Positions 54,400 to 63,409 are shown, counted from the first letter of the stretch. The stretch is 64,000 nt of DNA from Myxococcales bacterium (GCA_013297655.1 JAAFHV010000012.1:1-64000), one strand, 5' to 3'. The notes: generated by a model from the letters alone, not told the origin. Numbers and translations are program-made.

Positions 54400-55533
54400 A
54401 TGAAGGGCTTGTTAGCGACTGCGACGGTGCTCGGGTTCTCGTGTGTGATGGCGACGAGCTTCGCCGCCGGCTGCTCGAGCACCCCGGTCGATACGACCGA
54501 CTCGGGTGTCGCGCCGACGCCGGCGCAAGATCCGAGCAAGCTGCCTGCGCCCGCGAAGGGCCAGGGCTTCCAGTTCAAGACCGAGGCCTTCGCGGTCGCG
54601 CCGGGGATCGAGCAGCAAGACTGTTACTTCTACCGTGTGCGCGACTTGGCGCGGGCGGGCGGCCTGCCGGAGAACGAGCCGGTGAACCTGCACCGCGTGC
54701 AGATGGTGCAGCGCGACGGCTCCCACCACATGAACCTCTTCCGGGTGAAGAGCCTCCTCGGCCTCGACCCGAACAAGGCCACCCTCGTGCGAGGGCAGAA
54801 CGGCCTCGGCGAATGTTTCAAGAGCCCGAACTGGGCCGACTGGCCGCTCGTCGCCAATACCCAACAAGACGGGCAAGTGGACTGGACGTTCCCCGAGGGC
54901 GTCGCCAACGTGTTCCAGCCCGACGAGTGGATCATGCTGCAAACCCACTTCGTCAACGCGACGAGCCAAAAGTCCCCCGACGGCACCGGCGAGGTCGCGG
55001 TGAACTTCTATACGGTCCCGAAGGCCGAAGTGAAGTACGAGATGGGCACCGTCTTCGCGACCAAACAATCGATCCGCGTCTGCGCCGGCAACAAGACCCC
55101 CACCTACGAGGGGAGCTGCCAGATCAAGGGCAAAGAGCCGGTGAAGATCATCGGCGCGAATGGCCACTTTCACAGCCGCGGCAAGCGCTTCGACATGTAC
55201 TCGTGGGATGGCAAGAGCATCGGCACCCCCGCCGACAGCGCGCGGTTCTATCGCTCGGAGAGCTGGGACGACCCGCCGATGGCGCGCTCGCCGGAGCTCG
55301 AGGTCGTGGTTCAGCCCGGCGGCGGCGTGTATTATACATGCAGCTACCAATGGCAGCCGCCGGACCCGAAGATCGGCTGCGAGGGCGTGAACAAGTACGA
55401 CGAGACGAAGTTCAAGACCCCGGCCGACAAACAAGACTGCTGTTATACGTTTGGCCCGGTGGTGGAGCAGAACGAGCACTGCAACGCGTTTCTTTATTAT
55501 TATCCGAAGCAAGACGACATCAACTGCTTCTGA
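54400..55533 (+). CDS. Copper type II ascorbate-dependent monooxygenase-like lipoprotein
   Basis: GGGAGG precedes the ATG at 54400. The 377-residue lipoprotein (Cys25, FAAGC) has the histidine pattern of the PHM/DBH copper fold: DGSHHMNLFR (first copper site), LQTHFVN, then GHFHSRGKRFDM in the second half (HxH of the second copper site) and a late NEHCNAFLYYYP near where a Met ligand is expected. Such enzymes hydroxylate C-H bonds using two coppers and ascorbate; whether all ligands are present needs alignment. A dyad (55328-55338) forces TAT TAT ACA codons. Confidence 0.8.
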   Translation: MKGLLATATVLGFSCVMATSFAAGCSSTPVDTTDSGVAPTPAQDPSKLPAPAKGQGFQFKTEAFAVAPGIEQQDCYFYRVRDLARAGGLPENEPVNLHRVQMVQRDGSHHMNLFRVKSLLGLDPNKATLVRGQNGLGECFKSPNWADWPLVANTQQDGQVDWTFPEGVANVFQPDEWIMLQTHFVNATSQKSPDGTGEVAVNFYTVPKAEVKYEMGTVFATKQSIRVCAGNKTPTYEGSCQIKGKEPVKIIGANGHFHSRGKRFDMYSWDGKSIGTPADSARFYRSESWDDPPMARSPELEVVVQPGGGVYYTCSYQWQPPDPKIGCEGVNKYDETKFKTPADKQDCCYTFGPVVEQNEHCNAFLYYYPKQDDINCF

Positions 55534-55564
55534 GCGCGGGATACCCCGCCGAGGCGCTCCTCCT

Positions 55565-56311
55565 TTGAGCCGAACGGGTCTTCATGCGCACGTCCTCCGC
55601 GCCGCGGTCCTCGCTGGGATCGCGGCTTCGGGCTGTGCCTTCGGTGCCGTGGTTTTCGCCGCGTGCAGCTCGGATCCGATCGCCCCCGCGCCGGACGCCG
55701 ACACCCGCGACACCGCGCCGCCGCCGATCGGGGAGTGCGGGTTGCCCTTCTTGGGTGACCCCGCGAAGCCGATGGAGATCGAGATTCGCGCGCTCACCGC
55801 GACGGGCGCCGACGTGGCGATGAAGAACGGCTCCGACTTGGCGCTCGTGTTCCCGCCTCAGGGCGGGCGCGTGTCGTTCGTGGGCATTCGCGCGATGAAC
55901 GTGGACCCGTGCGGGGTGCGCCTCCTCGGCGCCGTCCGTGATCCGCGCTCGCAACAGGTGCGCATCGACGGGCGAACGGTGAACCTCCAGCGCGCCGCCG
56001 ACGGCTACGGGGTGACCGGCCTCGGCAACACCGACGTCACCTCCGACGTCGCGATCGCGGCCTATTCCAACGTGCCACTTTGCCCGAACCAGTGGTCCGA
56101 CGAGTCCATCTTCGATCACGAGTACGAGCTCGAGGTCGTGGTGACGGACAAGGGCGGTCGCCGTGGCGGCGCCAAAATCACGGTGACCCCCCGGTGCTCC
56201 GAGCCCGAGCGCGAGCCGCAGTGCAAATGCTTTTGCAAAAAGGGATACGTGCTCGGCGAGCCCTGCGGGGAAGACGCCGGGATCGTGCTCGAAGCGGGGA
56301 GCGATCAGTGA
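55565..56311 (+). CDS. Lipoprotein of unknown function with C-terminal Cys cluster; TTG start
   Basis: The most economical start is TTG at 55565, with GAGG upstream; it gives a lipoprotein signal (AGIAASGCAFGAVVFAAC). The mature region has beta-rich sequence (MEIEIRALTATGADV, DLALVFPPQGG, HEYELEVVVTDKGGRRGG) and a Cys cluster near the end (CKCFCKKGYVLGEPC). The stop overlaps the next start (GTGA at 56308). It seems to form a unit with the flanking lipoproteins; function unknown. Confidence 0.7.
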   Translation: MSRTGLHAHVLRAAVLAGIAASGCAFGAVVFAACSSDPIAPAPDADTRDTAPPPIGECGLPFLGDPAKPMEIEIRALTATGADVAMKNGSDLALVFPPQGGRVSFVGIRAMNVDPCGVRLLGAVRDPRSQQVRIDGRTVNLQRAADGYGVTGLGNTDVTSDVAIAAYSNVPLCPNQWSDESIFDHEYELEVVVTDKGGRRGGAKITVTPRCSEPEREPQCKCFCKKGYVLGEPCGEDAGIVLEAGSDQ

Positions 56312-57399
56312 CGACTCGAGAATCGATCCGCGCCAGCGTCGCGTGCGCGGTGGTCGTGTGCGTGGGGCTCGTGGCCTGTTCTTCGGATGTCCCCGCCCCG
56401 CTCGACGCAGGCGTCGACGCGGGACCCGACACGAGCGTGGCCCTCGAGTGGCGCGTGGTGCTGGAGAACCTCGACGGCGCGCTGCTCTCGGTGTGGAGCC
56501 CTCCCGGCACGAAAGAGGTGCTCGCGGTGGGAGGCCCGCTCGGCAACAGCGGTTTCGAGGCGCTCGTCCTTCGCTACGACGGAACACGCTGGAATCGGCT
56601 CCCCGCCGGCGGGACGAGCTCGTTTTGGTGGGTCGCGGGCACGAGCGCGACCGACGTATGGATGGTGGGCGAGAAGGGCCGTATTGCCCATTACGACGGC
56701 GCGAATTTTCGCCCCCACCCCGAAGCGGCGGGCGACTACACGCTTTATGGCGTATGGCCGGCGAGCCCCACGAGCGCTTATGCCGTGGGAGGGCTCGCCG
56801 AGACGGGCAAAGGCCCCCAAAACGACGTGATCCTCCGCTGGGACGGCACGAGCTGGAAGCGTGAGGCGCTCCCCAGCGAAGAAGGCCGCGCGCTCTTCAA
56901 GGTGTGGGGCCGGAGCGACGACGACGTGTACGTGGTCGGCGAAGCGGGGACGCTCTGGCACAAAAACAAGGGCACTTGGGCGCGCGAAGCGAACCAACCC
57001 GTGATCGCGACGGGCACGTTGCTCACCGTGTTCGGCTGCGACGACGGGCGCGTGTTCGCGGTCGGCGGTCGCGACGTGCTCCGGAAAAAAGACGGCACCT
57101 GGACCCGCCTCGCCGACGCTCCCCTCTTCAACGACGTGAACGGCGGCGCCTGCGGGAAAGACGGCACCGTGGTGCTCGTCGGCCTCGGGGGGCTCAAGCT
57201 CCGTCTCGTGCAAGATGCATGGATCGACGAGGCGACGCAGAAGCCATATACCGATTTGCACGGCACGTTCGTCGATGCCGAGGGCACGATGTACGGCGTC
57301 GGAGGGGGTTATCTCTCGTCGGCGAAGCCGGGCGCACGTCGCAATGGCACGTTGGCGCGACGGGGACCGGGCGTGATCTCGAGCACCGTCGTGCCCTGA
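56308..57399 (+). CDS. Beta-propeller-like lipoprotein
   Basis: The GTG at 56308 overlaps the previous stop. The 363-residue lipoprotein (GLVAC) contains repeating blades of about 45 residues: SVWSPPGTKEVLAVGGPLG, WVAGTSATDVWMVGEKGRIAHYDG, GVWPASPTSAYAVGG, KVWGRSDDDVYVVGEAGTLWHK, TVFGCDDGRVFAVGGRDVLRK. This is the secreted propeller pattern common in myxobacteria. The likely role is protein or glycan binding. A dyad lies at 57209-57219. Confidence 0.83.
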   Translation: MTTRESIRASVACAVVVCVGLVACSSDVPAPLDAGVDAGPDTSVALEWRVVLENLDGALLSVWSPPGTKEVLAVGGPLGNSGFEALVLRYDGTRWNRLPAGGTSSFWWVAGTSATDVWMVGEKGRIAHYDGANFRPHPEAAGDYTLYGVWPASPTSAYAVGGLAETGKGPQNDVILRWDGTSWKREALPSEEGRALFKVWGRSDDDVYVVGEAGTLWHKNKGTWAREANQPVIATGTLLTVFGCDDGRVFAVGGRDVLRKKDGTWTRLADAPLFNDVNGGACGKDGTVVLVGLGGLKLRLVQDAWIDEATQKPYTDLHGTFVDAEGTMYGVGGGYLSSAKPGARRNGTLARRGPGVISSTVVP

Positions 57400-57431
57400 C
57401 GCCCACGCTCGCGTCGCGTACATTCCGAACC

Positions 57432-57818
57432 ATGCGCGCGAAGCTTCGCCGGATCACGATCGACGGCGTCGTTTACCGATGGATCGTGAGCCACGTTCAC
57501 GATCGTGCGCCTGGAGGCGGGCGCGACAAGGCATGCAGCGAGCGCTTCGTGGCTTATCTCGATCGCAAGAAGGCGAGCCCGCTTCGTGTCGTGTTTCGCG
57601 ACGGACCCCATCGGCGCGCGGGATACCCGTCTTCGGGGATCGTGTGGACTCCCGACGCGGAGGCGAACCTCAACGCGCCTTCGGTCGTGGCGCGCGTGAT
57701 TCGACGGGCCCTCTCGGACGGGTGGACACCGAACGAGGCACGAACCGCGTTCGTCGTGGCGGACGGCTTCGTGTTCCTCGGCCTCGATCGGGCGGTCGAC
57801 GACGACGAAGACCCGTGA
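57432..57818 (+). CDS. Conserved-looking hypothetical protein (128 aa)
   Basis: MRAKLRRITIDGVVYRWIVSHVHD... is a compact cytoplasmic protein with beta-rich start (RVVFRDGP), GIVWTPDAEANLNAPSVVARVI in the middle, and an acidic end. I do not recognise the family. TACATT at 57419-57424 lies seven bases before the ATG without a ribosome binding site, a pattern seen at other genes here, which supports it as real. Confidence 0.65.
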   Translation: MRAKLRRITIDGVVYRWIVSHVHDRAPGGGRDKACSERFVAYLDRKKASPLRVVFRDGPHRRAGYPSSGIVWTPDAEANLNAPSVVARVIRRALSDGWTPNEARTAFVVADGFVFLGLDRAVDDDEDP

Positions 57819-57914
57819 CCCGCCGGTCTTGCCTCCCGGCGGCGCGACTCGTACTTAAGGGGGGCGCTCGACGATGGACCGGAGGACGATCGTGGCGATT
57901 CGGAGCGACTCGAT

Positions 57915-58751
57915 TCAGCGCTTGGCGCCCGAGACGGCGCGCATCTGCCGCGCGGCGAGGGCCGCATACACCGACCTCGGGAGCGCCCTCTTGAGCGCCC
58001 ACGCGACGCGCCCGTCGCGGTGGGGGAGCACGTAAAACGAGCGCTTTCGGACCGCCTCGTGGATCTCTTCTGCGACGTCGTCGGCCGTCAAGGTGCCGCG
58101 ATCGAGCAGCTTTTGCATTCGCGCGTGGAGCGTGGGGTCCGGGGTACGCATGCTCTCGCCGAGGTTCGTCTTGAAGAACGACGGGCACGCGACCGACACG
58201 CCGATACCGTGCTCGCGGAGCTCGTTCTGGAGCGTCTCGGAGAGCGACACGACTGCCGCTTTGGTCGCGTTGTAGCTGCTCATGTAGGGCACGTCCAAGA
58301 GGCCCGCCATCGACGAGACGTTCACGATGTGCCCGCTCCGCTGCTTCTTCATTCGCGGCACGAACACACGACAGCCGCGCACGACGCCGAGCAAGTTGAT
58401 GTCCACGATCCAGCGCCAGTCGTCGATCGAGACCGCGTCGATCGCGCCCGCCTGCGCGACGCCGGCGTTGTTCACGACCACGTCGACACCGCCCCACGTG
58501 TCGTCGAGCTTCTTCGCGGCGGCCTCGATCGCGTCCTCGTCGCGTACGTCGACGTGGGCGTAAATCGTGTCGCGCGCGCCGAGGCGCTCGAGTGCCTTTT
58601 TGGTCTCTTCGCCGCGCTCGTCGTTCAAGTCGACGATGCACACACGCGCGCGCTCGCGGGCGAAGCGCTCGGCGATCGCGCGTCCGAGGCCGCTCGCCCC
58701 TCCGGTGACGAAGACCCTCTCCCCCGATACCCCAGCGCTGCGCGTCGACAT
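57915..58751 (-). CDS. Short-chain dehydrogenase/reductase
   Basis: The 278-residue classical SDR has TGGASGLG (16-23) for NAD(P) binding, NNAG (94-97), the catalytic Ser in NVSSMAG (146/147) and YNATK (Tyr160, Lys164). The Asp in VDLND after the second strand suggests NAD rather than NADP. A basic C-terminal part with FYVLPHRDGRVAWALKRALP resembles SDRs that act on lipids or sterols near membranes; the substrate is unknown. TACCGT at 58758-58763 (minus strand) lies six bases before the ATG. Confidence 0.9.
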   Translation of the reverse strand: MSTRSAGVSGERVFVTGGASGLGRAIAERFARERARVCIVDLNDERGEETKKALERLGARDTIYAHVDVRDEDAIEAAAKKLDDTWGGVDVVVNNAGVAQAGAIDAVSIDDWRWIVDINLLGVVRGCRVFVPRMKKQRSGHIVNVSSMAGLLDVPYMSSYNATKAAVVSLSETLQNELREHGIGVSVACPSFFKTNLGESMRTPDPTLHARMQKLLDRGTLTADDVAEEIHEAVRKRSFYVLPHRDGRVAWALKRALPRSVYAALAARQMRAVSGAKR

Positions 58752-58978
58752 GGCACGACGGTACGCGAAACGGGGCGCGAGGGCCCGTGACGCGCGCGGC
58801 CAGCGTGGCCTACGAAGCGAGCAAGCAAACCGCGATGTGCCTCTTCTTCCGTCGCGCGGGGCCCGACGGGATGCGCGAGCGGTCGACGCGGGCGCCCGAG
58901 AATCGAGCCGATCCGTGCCCCTACCCGCGGCGCTTCACGCGGCTCGCGGAGGGAGGAAAACGGGAAGAGAGATGTCGG

Positions 58979-59050
58979 AGGCGTGGATGGGATTCGAACC
59001 CACGTATGATGGTTTTGCAAACCATTGCCTAACCACTTGGCTACCACGCC
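58979..59050 (-). tRNA. tRNA-Cys (anticodon GCA)
   Basis: The minus strand folds as a 72-base cloverleaf: acceptor GGCGTGG/CCACGCC with discriminator U, D-arm GCC/GGC, anticodon arm ATGGT-TTGCAAA-ACCAT with anticodon GCA, and T-arm GTGGG-TTCGAAT-CCCAT. CCA is not encoded. Discriminator U73 and the GCA anticodon are the identity elements of tRNA-Cys. Confidence 0.95.
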
Positions 59051-59167
59051 CCAGCCGGGCTTACACTCGACGACGTAGCTCTTAGCCGACCCACGCGCTC
59101 CAGGTCAACGCCTTCTCGATGGGGTGCGGTTCGCACGGCTTTGGCAAACTGGGCTATCGTCCGCGGC

Positions 59168-59719
59168 ATGGGAATTTTGCGTACGGTGGGGATGTACGTG
59201 CTGGTCCTCGCGACCGCGCTCGTGCTCGGGGGATGCGGCGTGCCGTGGAACGTGGTCAGCCAAGCGGCCCCGAATCCGATGCAGCCGCAGTCGAAGTTCA
59301 CGGTGCAGAAGCTCTCCTTCGAGAACCTGCAAGTGGGCGAAAAGAGCGACAAACAGTACGCCGGCGAGAAAGAGGACAAAACGGCCAACGCCTGGGAGGG
59401 CGACAAGGTCGAGATGAGCGAGGCCTTCGCGCACGGCTTCACCGAGGACCAAGCGCCGCTCCAGGCCGGAGACAACGGCGACTTCGTGGTGCAGGTGAAC
59501 TGCGGCTTCATCGAGCCCGGTTTTTACGCCTACGTCGCGTCCGCGCCCGCCGAGATCCACGTCCGCGCCAAGATCATGGACAAGACGGGCAAGCTGGTCG
59601 ACGAGATCGAGATCGTGACCAGGTCTTCGGACATGGCCAAACGCACCCGCCTCCGCAACGCCGCGCGGCTGGGAGGCGAGGCCCTCGCGAAGTACCTGCA
59701 CAAGCGCCTCGGGCTGTGA
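59168..59719 (+). CDS. Lipoprotein of unknown function, first gene of a three-gene operon
   Basis: The ATG at 59168 opens a lipoprotein signal (LVLGGC). The 183-residue product has KFTVQKLSFENLQVG, EGDKVEMSEAFAHGF and FVVQVNCGFIEPGFYAYVASAPAEIHV, a compact beta-rich domain without a recognised family. TATCGT at 59155-59160 lies seven bases before the ATG and no ribosome binding site is seen, so it is probably leaderless. The stop overlaps the next start (GTGA at 59716). Confidence 0.78.
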   Translation: MGILRTVGMYVLVLATALVLGGCGVPWNVVSQAAPNPMQPQSKFTVQKLSFENLQVGEKSDKQYAGEKEDKTANAWEGDKVEMSEAFAHGFTEDQAPLQAGDNGDFVVQVNCGFIEPGFYAYVASAPAEIHVRAKIMDKTGKLVDEIEIVTRSSDMAKRTRLRNAARLGGEALAKYLHKRLGL

Positions 59720-60063
59720 CCGAAGACGACGACACGCTCACCTCGGCCGAGTTTCCCGAGGAGACGGCCGAGGTCTCGCTCCGCGCGGAGGTGCGCGAGC
59801 TGTCGCGTACGGTGCGCGTGCTCGTCGAATTGCTCGCGGAAAAAGGCCTCCTCGACGAGGTGGAGGTGCGCGCACGCCTCGCCAACGCACGCCGCCTCGG
59901 GATCGGCGCAGAGGCCCACCCGTACCGCGCGCTCTCGGTCCCGCGGGAGCCGGCGCCACCAGGAACGATCGCGTGTGCGCGCTGCGGGACGTACGTCGCG
60001 GAGCGCAAAGCGTTCACGAACGCGAACGGTCGATTCTGCCGCGACTGTTTCGAACCGGCATGA
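59716..60063 (+). CDS. Small protein with helical region and C-terminal zinc ribbon
   Basis: The GTG at 59716 overlaps the previous stop. The 115-residue product has an acidic start, a helix (LRAEVRELSRTVRVLVELLAEKG) and a C-terminal zinc ribbon (CARCGTYVAERKAF..GRFCRDC). It is cytoplasmic by appearance. Overlaps on both sides (GTGA and ATGA at 60060) tie it to the lipoprotein and the glycosyltransferase, so an accessory or regulatory role for the latter is possible. Confidence 0.72.
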   Translation: MTEDDDTLTSAEFPEETAEVSLRAEVRELSRTVRVLVELLAEKGLLDEVEVRARLANARRLGIGAEAHPYRALSVPREPAPPGTIACARCGTYVAERKAFTNANGRFCRDCFEPA

Positions 60064-61682
60064 GCGTGGGCATGTCGCCGGCCGCACGTGATCGCGCCCT
60101 CGCGCGGGTCGCGATCGTGGCGTTGAGCCTCGGCTTTCGCCTGCCCGAGATCGTGCACGCGCGGGAGGTGAACTCGGACTCCGCGATCGTGGGCCTCCAG
60201 GCGATGCACGTGCTGCGCGGCGAGTGGTCCGCGTTCTTGTGGGGCAGCGGCTACCAAAGCTCGGCGGACACCTTCGTCGCGGCGGGGGTGTTCGCGCTCT
60301 TCGGTAAGTCGGCGGTATGTCTCGTTCTTTCGGCGCTCAGCCTCCACGTCGTGGCGACCCTCGCCGTCGCGTCGATGGGGGAGCGGCATGCCCGCCTCGC
60401 GCGGCTGCCGAAGCCGGCGTTCGTCGGAGCGCTCGTCGCGTTGCCGCTCGTGTTTACCACCGCGGCGATCCACACGTACGCGCTCTACCCTCCACGCCAA
60501 GCGTCGATCACGCTCGCGATCGTGGGCCTCGTTTGCATCGACCGCGCCTCGGTGTCGCGGCGCCGTGAGGCGTGGCTCTTCGCGGGATCGCTGCTCGCGA
60601 CGCTCGCGTGTGCAGCCGATCCGTACGCGCTCGTGTTCTTGCCGCTCGCCGCCGGCTCCGCGTTCCTCTCCGCGTTCGAGAGCACGTTCGGGACGCGGGT
60701 CGAGCTCCTCCGCGGGAAGCGACGCGACGGTGTGCACCCCGCGCGGGGCTCCCTCCTGCGGATCGCGATCGCGGCGGCGGGTGCCCTCGTGGGCGCGCTC
60801 CCGATGCTCGCGCTCTGGCGATCGCACTCCGCGAAGATGGGGGTCGTGAACATGGACGGCTCGAGGGTCGCGCACAACCTCGCGCTCCTCCGCGAGACGT
60901 GCGGACCGTGGGCGTTCGGCGCGACGAGCTTCTACGCGCGCCACATGATGGATTACGGCCCATGGGAGATGCCGCGCGCATATGCCCTCTTCGCGAAGAG
61001 TGCAGTATGCATCTTCTTGGCGCTCTTCCCCGCGGCGCTGCTTTTGTCGCTCTTCACGCGCAAGATGCCGTTCGCGACGCGACGGGCGGGGCTCACCGGG
61101 GCCATCGCGTTGCCACTCACGCTCTACGGGTTTCTCACCTCGGTGATGGTGATGGACCATTTCTCGATGCGCTACTTGGCGAGCATTCCCCTGCTCTTGC
61201 CGTTCGCGCTCGTGCCGCTCGTGAAGGTGTTCGGGAGTCGGAAGGTGGCGGCGCTGATCGCCGCGCCCCTCGTCGCGGCGGGGGTGTCTGGGTGGGTCTC
61301 GTTCGGGCCCGACGTGCGCGGCCCGTTCGTCGCCGATGTCGCGCCGGGACCAACCGACGAAGAGCGCGTGGTGGAGACGCTCGCGCAAGAAGGCGTGACC
61401 CACGCGATGGCCGACTATTGGACCGCCTACCGCGTCACGTACGTGACGGAAGAGCGCCTCGTGGTGGTGCCTACGCACGCGAAGCAGGACCGTTACCGCC
61501 CCTACCGCGACGCGTTCGAGAAGCAGAAGAAGGTCGCCTACCTCGTCGATCCGCTTCGAAGCGGAGAGGCTCCGGACGCGGTCGCGGAGGCGCTCGCAAA
61601 GGGCGAAATCATGGGCCCCGGCAAGGTGTCACGGCGCACGGTGGGCCGCTTCGCGGTGTTCGTCGTCGAGCGCGCTCCGTAA
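60060..61682 (+). CDS. GT-C glycosyltransferase (dolichyl-phosphate-mannose/ArnT type)
   Basis: The 540-residue protein has about 12 hydrophobic segments. REVNSDSAIVGLQAMHVLRGEW on the first loop is the acidic catalytic loop of GT-C enzymes (GT39/GT83-like). The C-terminal 120 residues are soluble and extracytoplasmic. It would move a sugar from a polyprenyl-phosphate donor to a protein or lipid on the outer face of the inner membrane. The overlapping lipoprotein gene may encode an acceptor or partner. A dyad (61001-61011) uses GCA and GTA codons. Confidence 0.82.
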   Translation: MSVGMSPAARDRALARVAIVALSLGFRLPEIVHAREVNSDSAIVGLQAMHVLRGEWSAFLWGSGYQSSADTFVAAGVFALFGKSAVCLVLSALSLHVVATLAVASMGERHARLARLPKPAFVGALVALPLVFTTAAIHTYALYPPRQASITLAIVGLVCIDRASVSRRREAWLFAGSLLATLACAADPYALVFLPLAAGSAFLSAFESTFGTRVELLRGKRRDGVHPARGSLLRIAIAAAGALVGALPMLALWRSHSAKMGVVNMDGSRVAHNLALLRETCGPWAFGATSFYARHMMDYGPWEMPRAYALFAKSAVCIFLALFPAALLLSLFTRKMPFATRRAGLTGAIALPLTLYGFLTSVMVMDHFSMRYLASIPLLLPFALVPLVKVFGSRKVAALIAAPLVAAGVSGWVSFGPDVRGPFVADVAPGPTDEERVVETLAQEGVTHAMADYWTAYRVTYVTEERLVVVPTHAKQDRYRPYRDAFEKQKKVAYLVDPLRSGEAPDAVAEALAKGEIMGPGKVSRRTVGRFAVFVVERAP

Positions 61683-61764
61683 GCGCCGAGCCGCGCCCGG
61701 AAAGGGAATGTGCCGCCTACGAGGCGCGCCGCGCCAAGGGAGCGAGCACGTGCGAGCCTGCAGC

Positions 61765-62787
61765 TCAGAGCACGACCGCGAAGATCTTCATGAACACGAA
61801 GGCCATGAGCGCGCTCAAGGGGAGCGTGAGCACCCAGGCGATCACGATGTTGCCGGCGACGCCCCAGCGCACGGCAGAGAGCCGCTTCGACGCGCCGACG
61901 CCCATGATGGAGGCGTTGATGACGTGGGTAGTGGAGACCGGAACGCCGAGGTGGCTCGCGCCGAGGATGACCATCGCCCCCGCCGCTTCGGCCGCGAAGC
62001 CCTGCACCGGAACGATGTGGATGATCTTGGAGCCCATCGTCTTGATGATCTTCTGACCCCCCGCCATCGTGCCGAGCGCGATCGCAGAGGCGCAGACGAG
62101 CACGACCCAGGTCGGGACCGCGTCGCCCTTGGGCGCGATCGCGGCCGGGAGCACGTGGCCGGACTGCTGGTACGAGAGCAGCGCGAGGGTGATGACGCCC
62201 ATCGACTTTTGCGCGTCGTTCGAGCCGTGCGCGAACGCCATGAGCGCGGCCGAGAAGAGCTGGAGCTTCTTGGAGGTGCGGTTTACGGCCGCCACGCGCG
62301 CCTTCAAAAAGTAGATGACCCAAAGCACCGCGATCATCGTGAAGAACGCGACGACGAAGCCGAGGGTGGGCGACACGACGAGGGGGACGAGCACCTTCTG
62401 GACGAGCGCCGACCACTTGAACGCAGACACCCCCGCCTTCGCCACGACCGCGCCGGCGAGCGCGCCGATGAGCGCGTGCGACGAGCTGGAGGGGATCCCG
62501 AACCACCACGTAATGAGGTTCCACACGCACGCGCCGACGAGGGCGGCGAGCACCACTTGCTGCGTGACGATCGCCGGATCCGCGAACCCGGAGGCGATCG
62601 TCTTGGCGACCGCGGTGCCGCCCATCGCACCGAAAAAGTTCAATATTCCCGCGCATATGACCGCGGTACGAACCGGGAGCACGCCGGTGGAGACCACGGT
62701 CGCGATCGCGTTCGCGGCGTCGTGGAAGCCGTTGATGTAGTCGAAGACGATGGCGGCGATGACCACCGCGACGAGCAAGCTAAGCAT
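61765..62787 (-). CDS. pit: PiT-family inorganic phosphate transporter
   Basis: The ATG at 62787 gives 340 residues with about 10 helices. The duplicated PiT signature is clear: DYINGFHDAANAIATVVSTGVL in the first half and FAHGSNDAQKSMGVI in the second, plus IPSSSSHALIGALAG and PVSTTHVINASIMG. PiT carriers move phosphate with protons or sodium. It overlaps its partner gene at 62780 by eight bases, the usual PiT/PhoU-like pairing. Confidence 0.95.
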   Translation of the reverse strand: MLSLLVAVVIAAIVFDYINGFHDAANAIATVVSTGVLPVRTAVICAGILNFFGAMGGTAVAKTIASGFADPAIVTQQVVLAALVGACVWNLITWWFGIPSSSSHALIGALAGAVVAKAGVSAFKWSALVQKVLVPLVVSPTLGFVVAFFTMIAVLWVIYFLKARVAAVNRTSKKLQLFSAALMAFAHGSNDAQKSMGVITLALLSYQQSGHVLPAAIAPKGDAVPTWVVLVCASAIALGTMAGGQKIIKTMGSKIIHIVPVQGFAAEAAGAMVILGASHLGVPVSTTHVINASIMGVGASKRLSAVRWGVAGNIVIAWVLTLPLSALMAFVFMKIFAVVL

Positions 62788-63409
62788 GCTTGACCGCGAG
62801 GTTGGCGAGCACGCTCGCGAGCTCGTCGCAGTGGTCGAGCGCGTTCTCGAGGTCGTCCAGGACGGCCTTCTCGCGGAGGAGCACCTTCGCGTCGACGGTG
62901 CCGTCCTTGAAGAGGCGCGAGACCTCGGCCTTGTAGATGCGGTCGCCTTCCTTCTCCAGCTTGCGGAGCTCGCGCGCGGCCTCGACCACCTCGCCGTAGC
63001 CGTGCTTACGGAGCTTCGGGATCGCCTTGTCGACGACGATGGTGCACTCGTGGAGCACGCGCATGAGCTCGCGCATCGCCGGCGTCCACGCCTCGACGCC
63101 GAAGAGCATCGCCGCGCGCGCGGCGCCGTTCGCGAGATCCAAGATGTCGTCGAGCTCCGAACAGAGCAGGTGCAAGTCCTCACGATCGATCGGGGTGACG
63201 AACGTCTTCGCGAGGGCCTCTTCCATCTTGTGCACGAGGCGGTCGCCGGCGTGCTCGTGGTCCTGCATGACCTCCGAGGCCTTCTTCACGTCGTCCTCGG
63301 CCATGAACGCGGCGATGGCCTCGCGCGCGGTTTTGGCCTGCTCTTCGAGGATGTCGAAGAACTGCTCTTCCTTCGGGACCAGCCAGCGGATGGCGTCTTG
63401 GATGCCCAT
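62780..63409 (-). CDS. PhoU-like (DUF47/TIGR00153) regulator of PiT transporter
   Basis: The 209-residue all-helical protein matches the DUF47 family (LVPKEEQFFDILEEQAKTAREA, DHEHAGDRLVHKMEEAL, ELDDILDLANGAARAAMLF, DALEEVL-type end with NALDHCDELASVLANL). These PhoU relatives bind metals and are encoded next to PiT transporters, which they are thought to restrain. The gene lies directly upstream of pit with an eight-base overlap. Confidence 0.93.
   Translation of the reverse strand: MGIQDAIRWLVPKEEQFFDILEEQAKTAREAIAAFMAEDDVKKASEVMQDHEHAGDRLVHKMEEALAKTFVTPIDREDLHLLCSELDDILDLANGAARAAMLFGVEAWTPAMRELMRVLHECTIVVDKAIPKLRKHGYGEVVEAARELRKLEKEGDRIYKAEVSRLFKDGTVDAKVLLREKAVLDDLENALDHCDELASVLANLAVKHA

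Noticed and set aside
59574-61478. 634-residue minus-strand frame opposite the GT-C gene
   Set aside because: Arg/His/Glu-rich mirror frame with no recognisable domain; the plus strand encodes a clear membrane enzyme.
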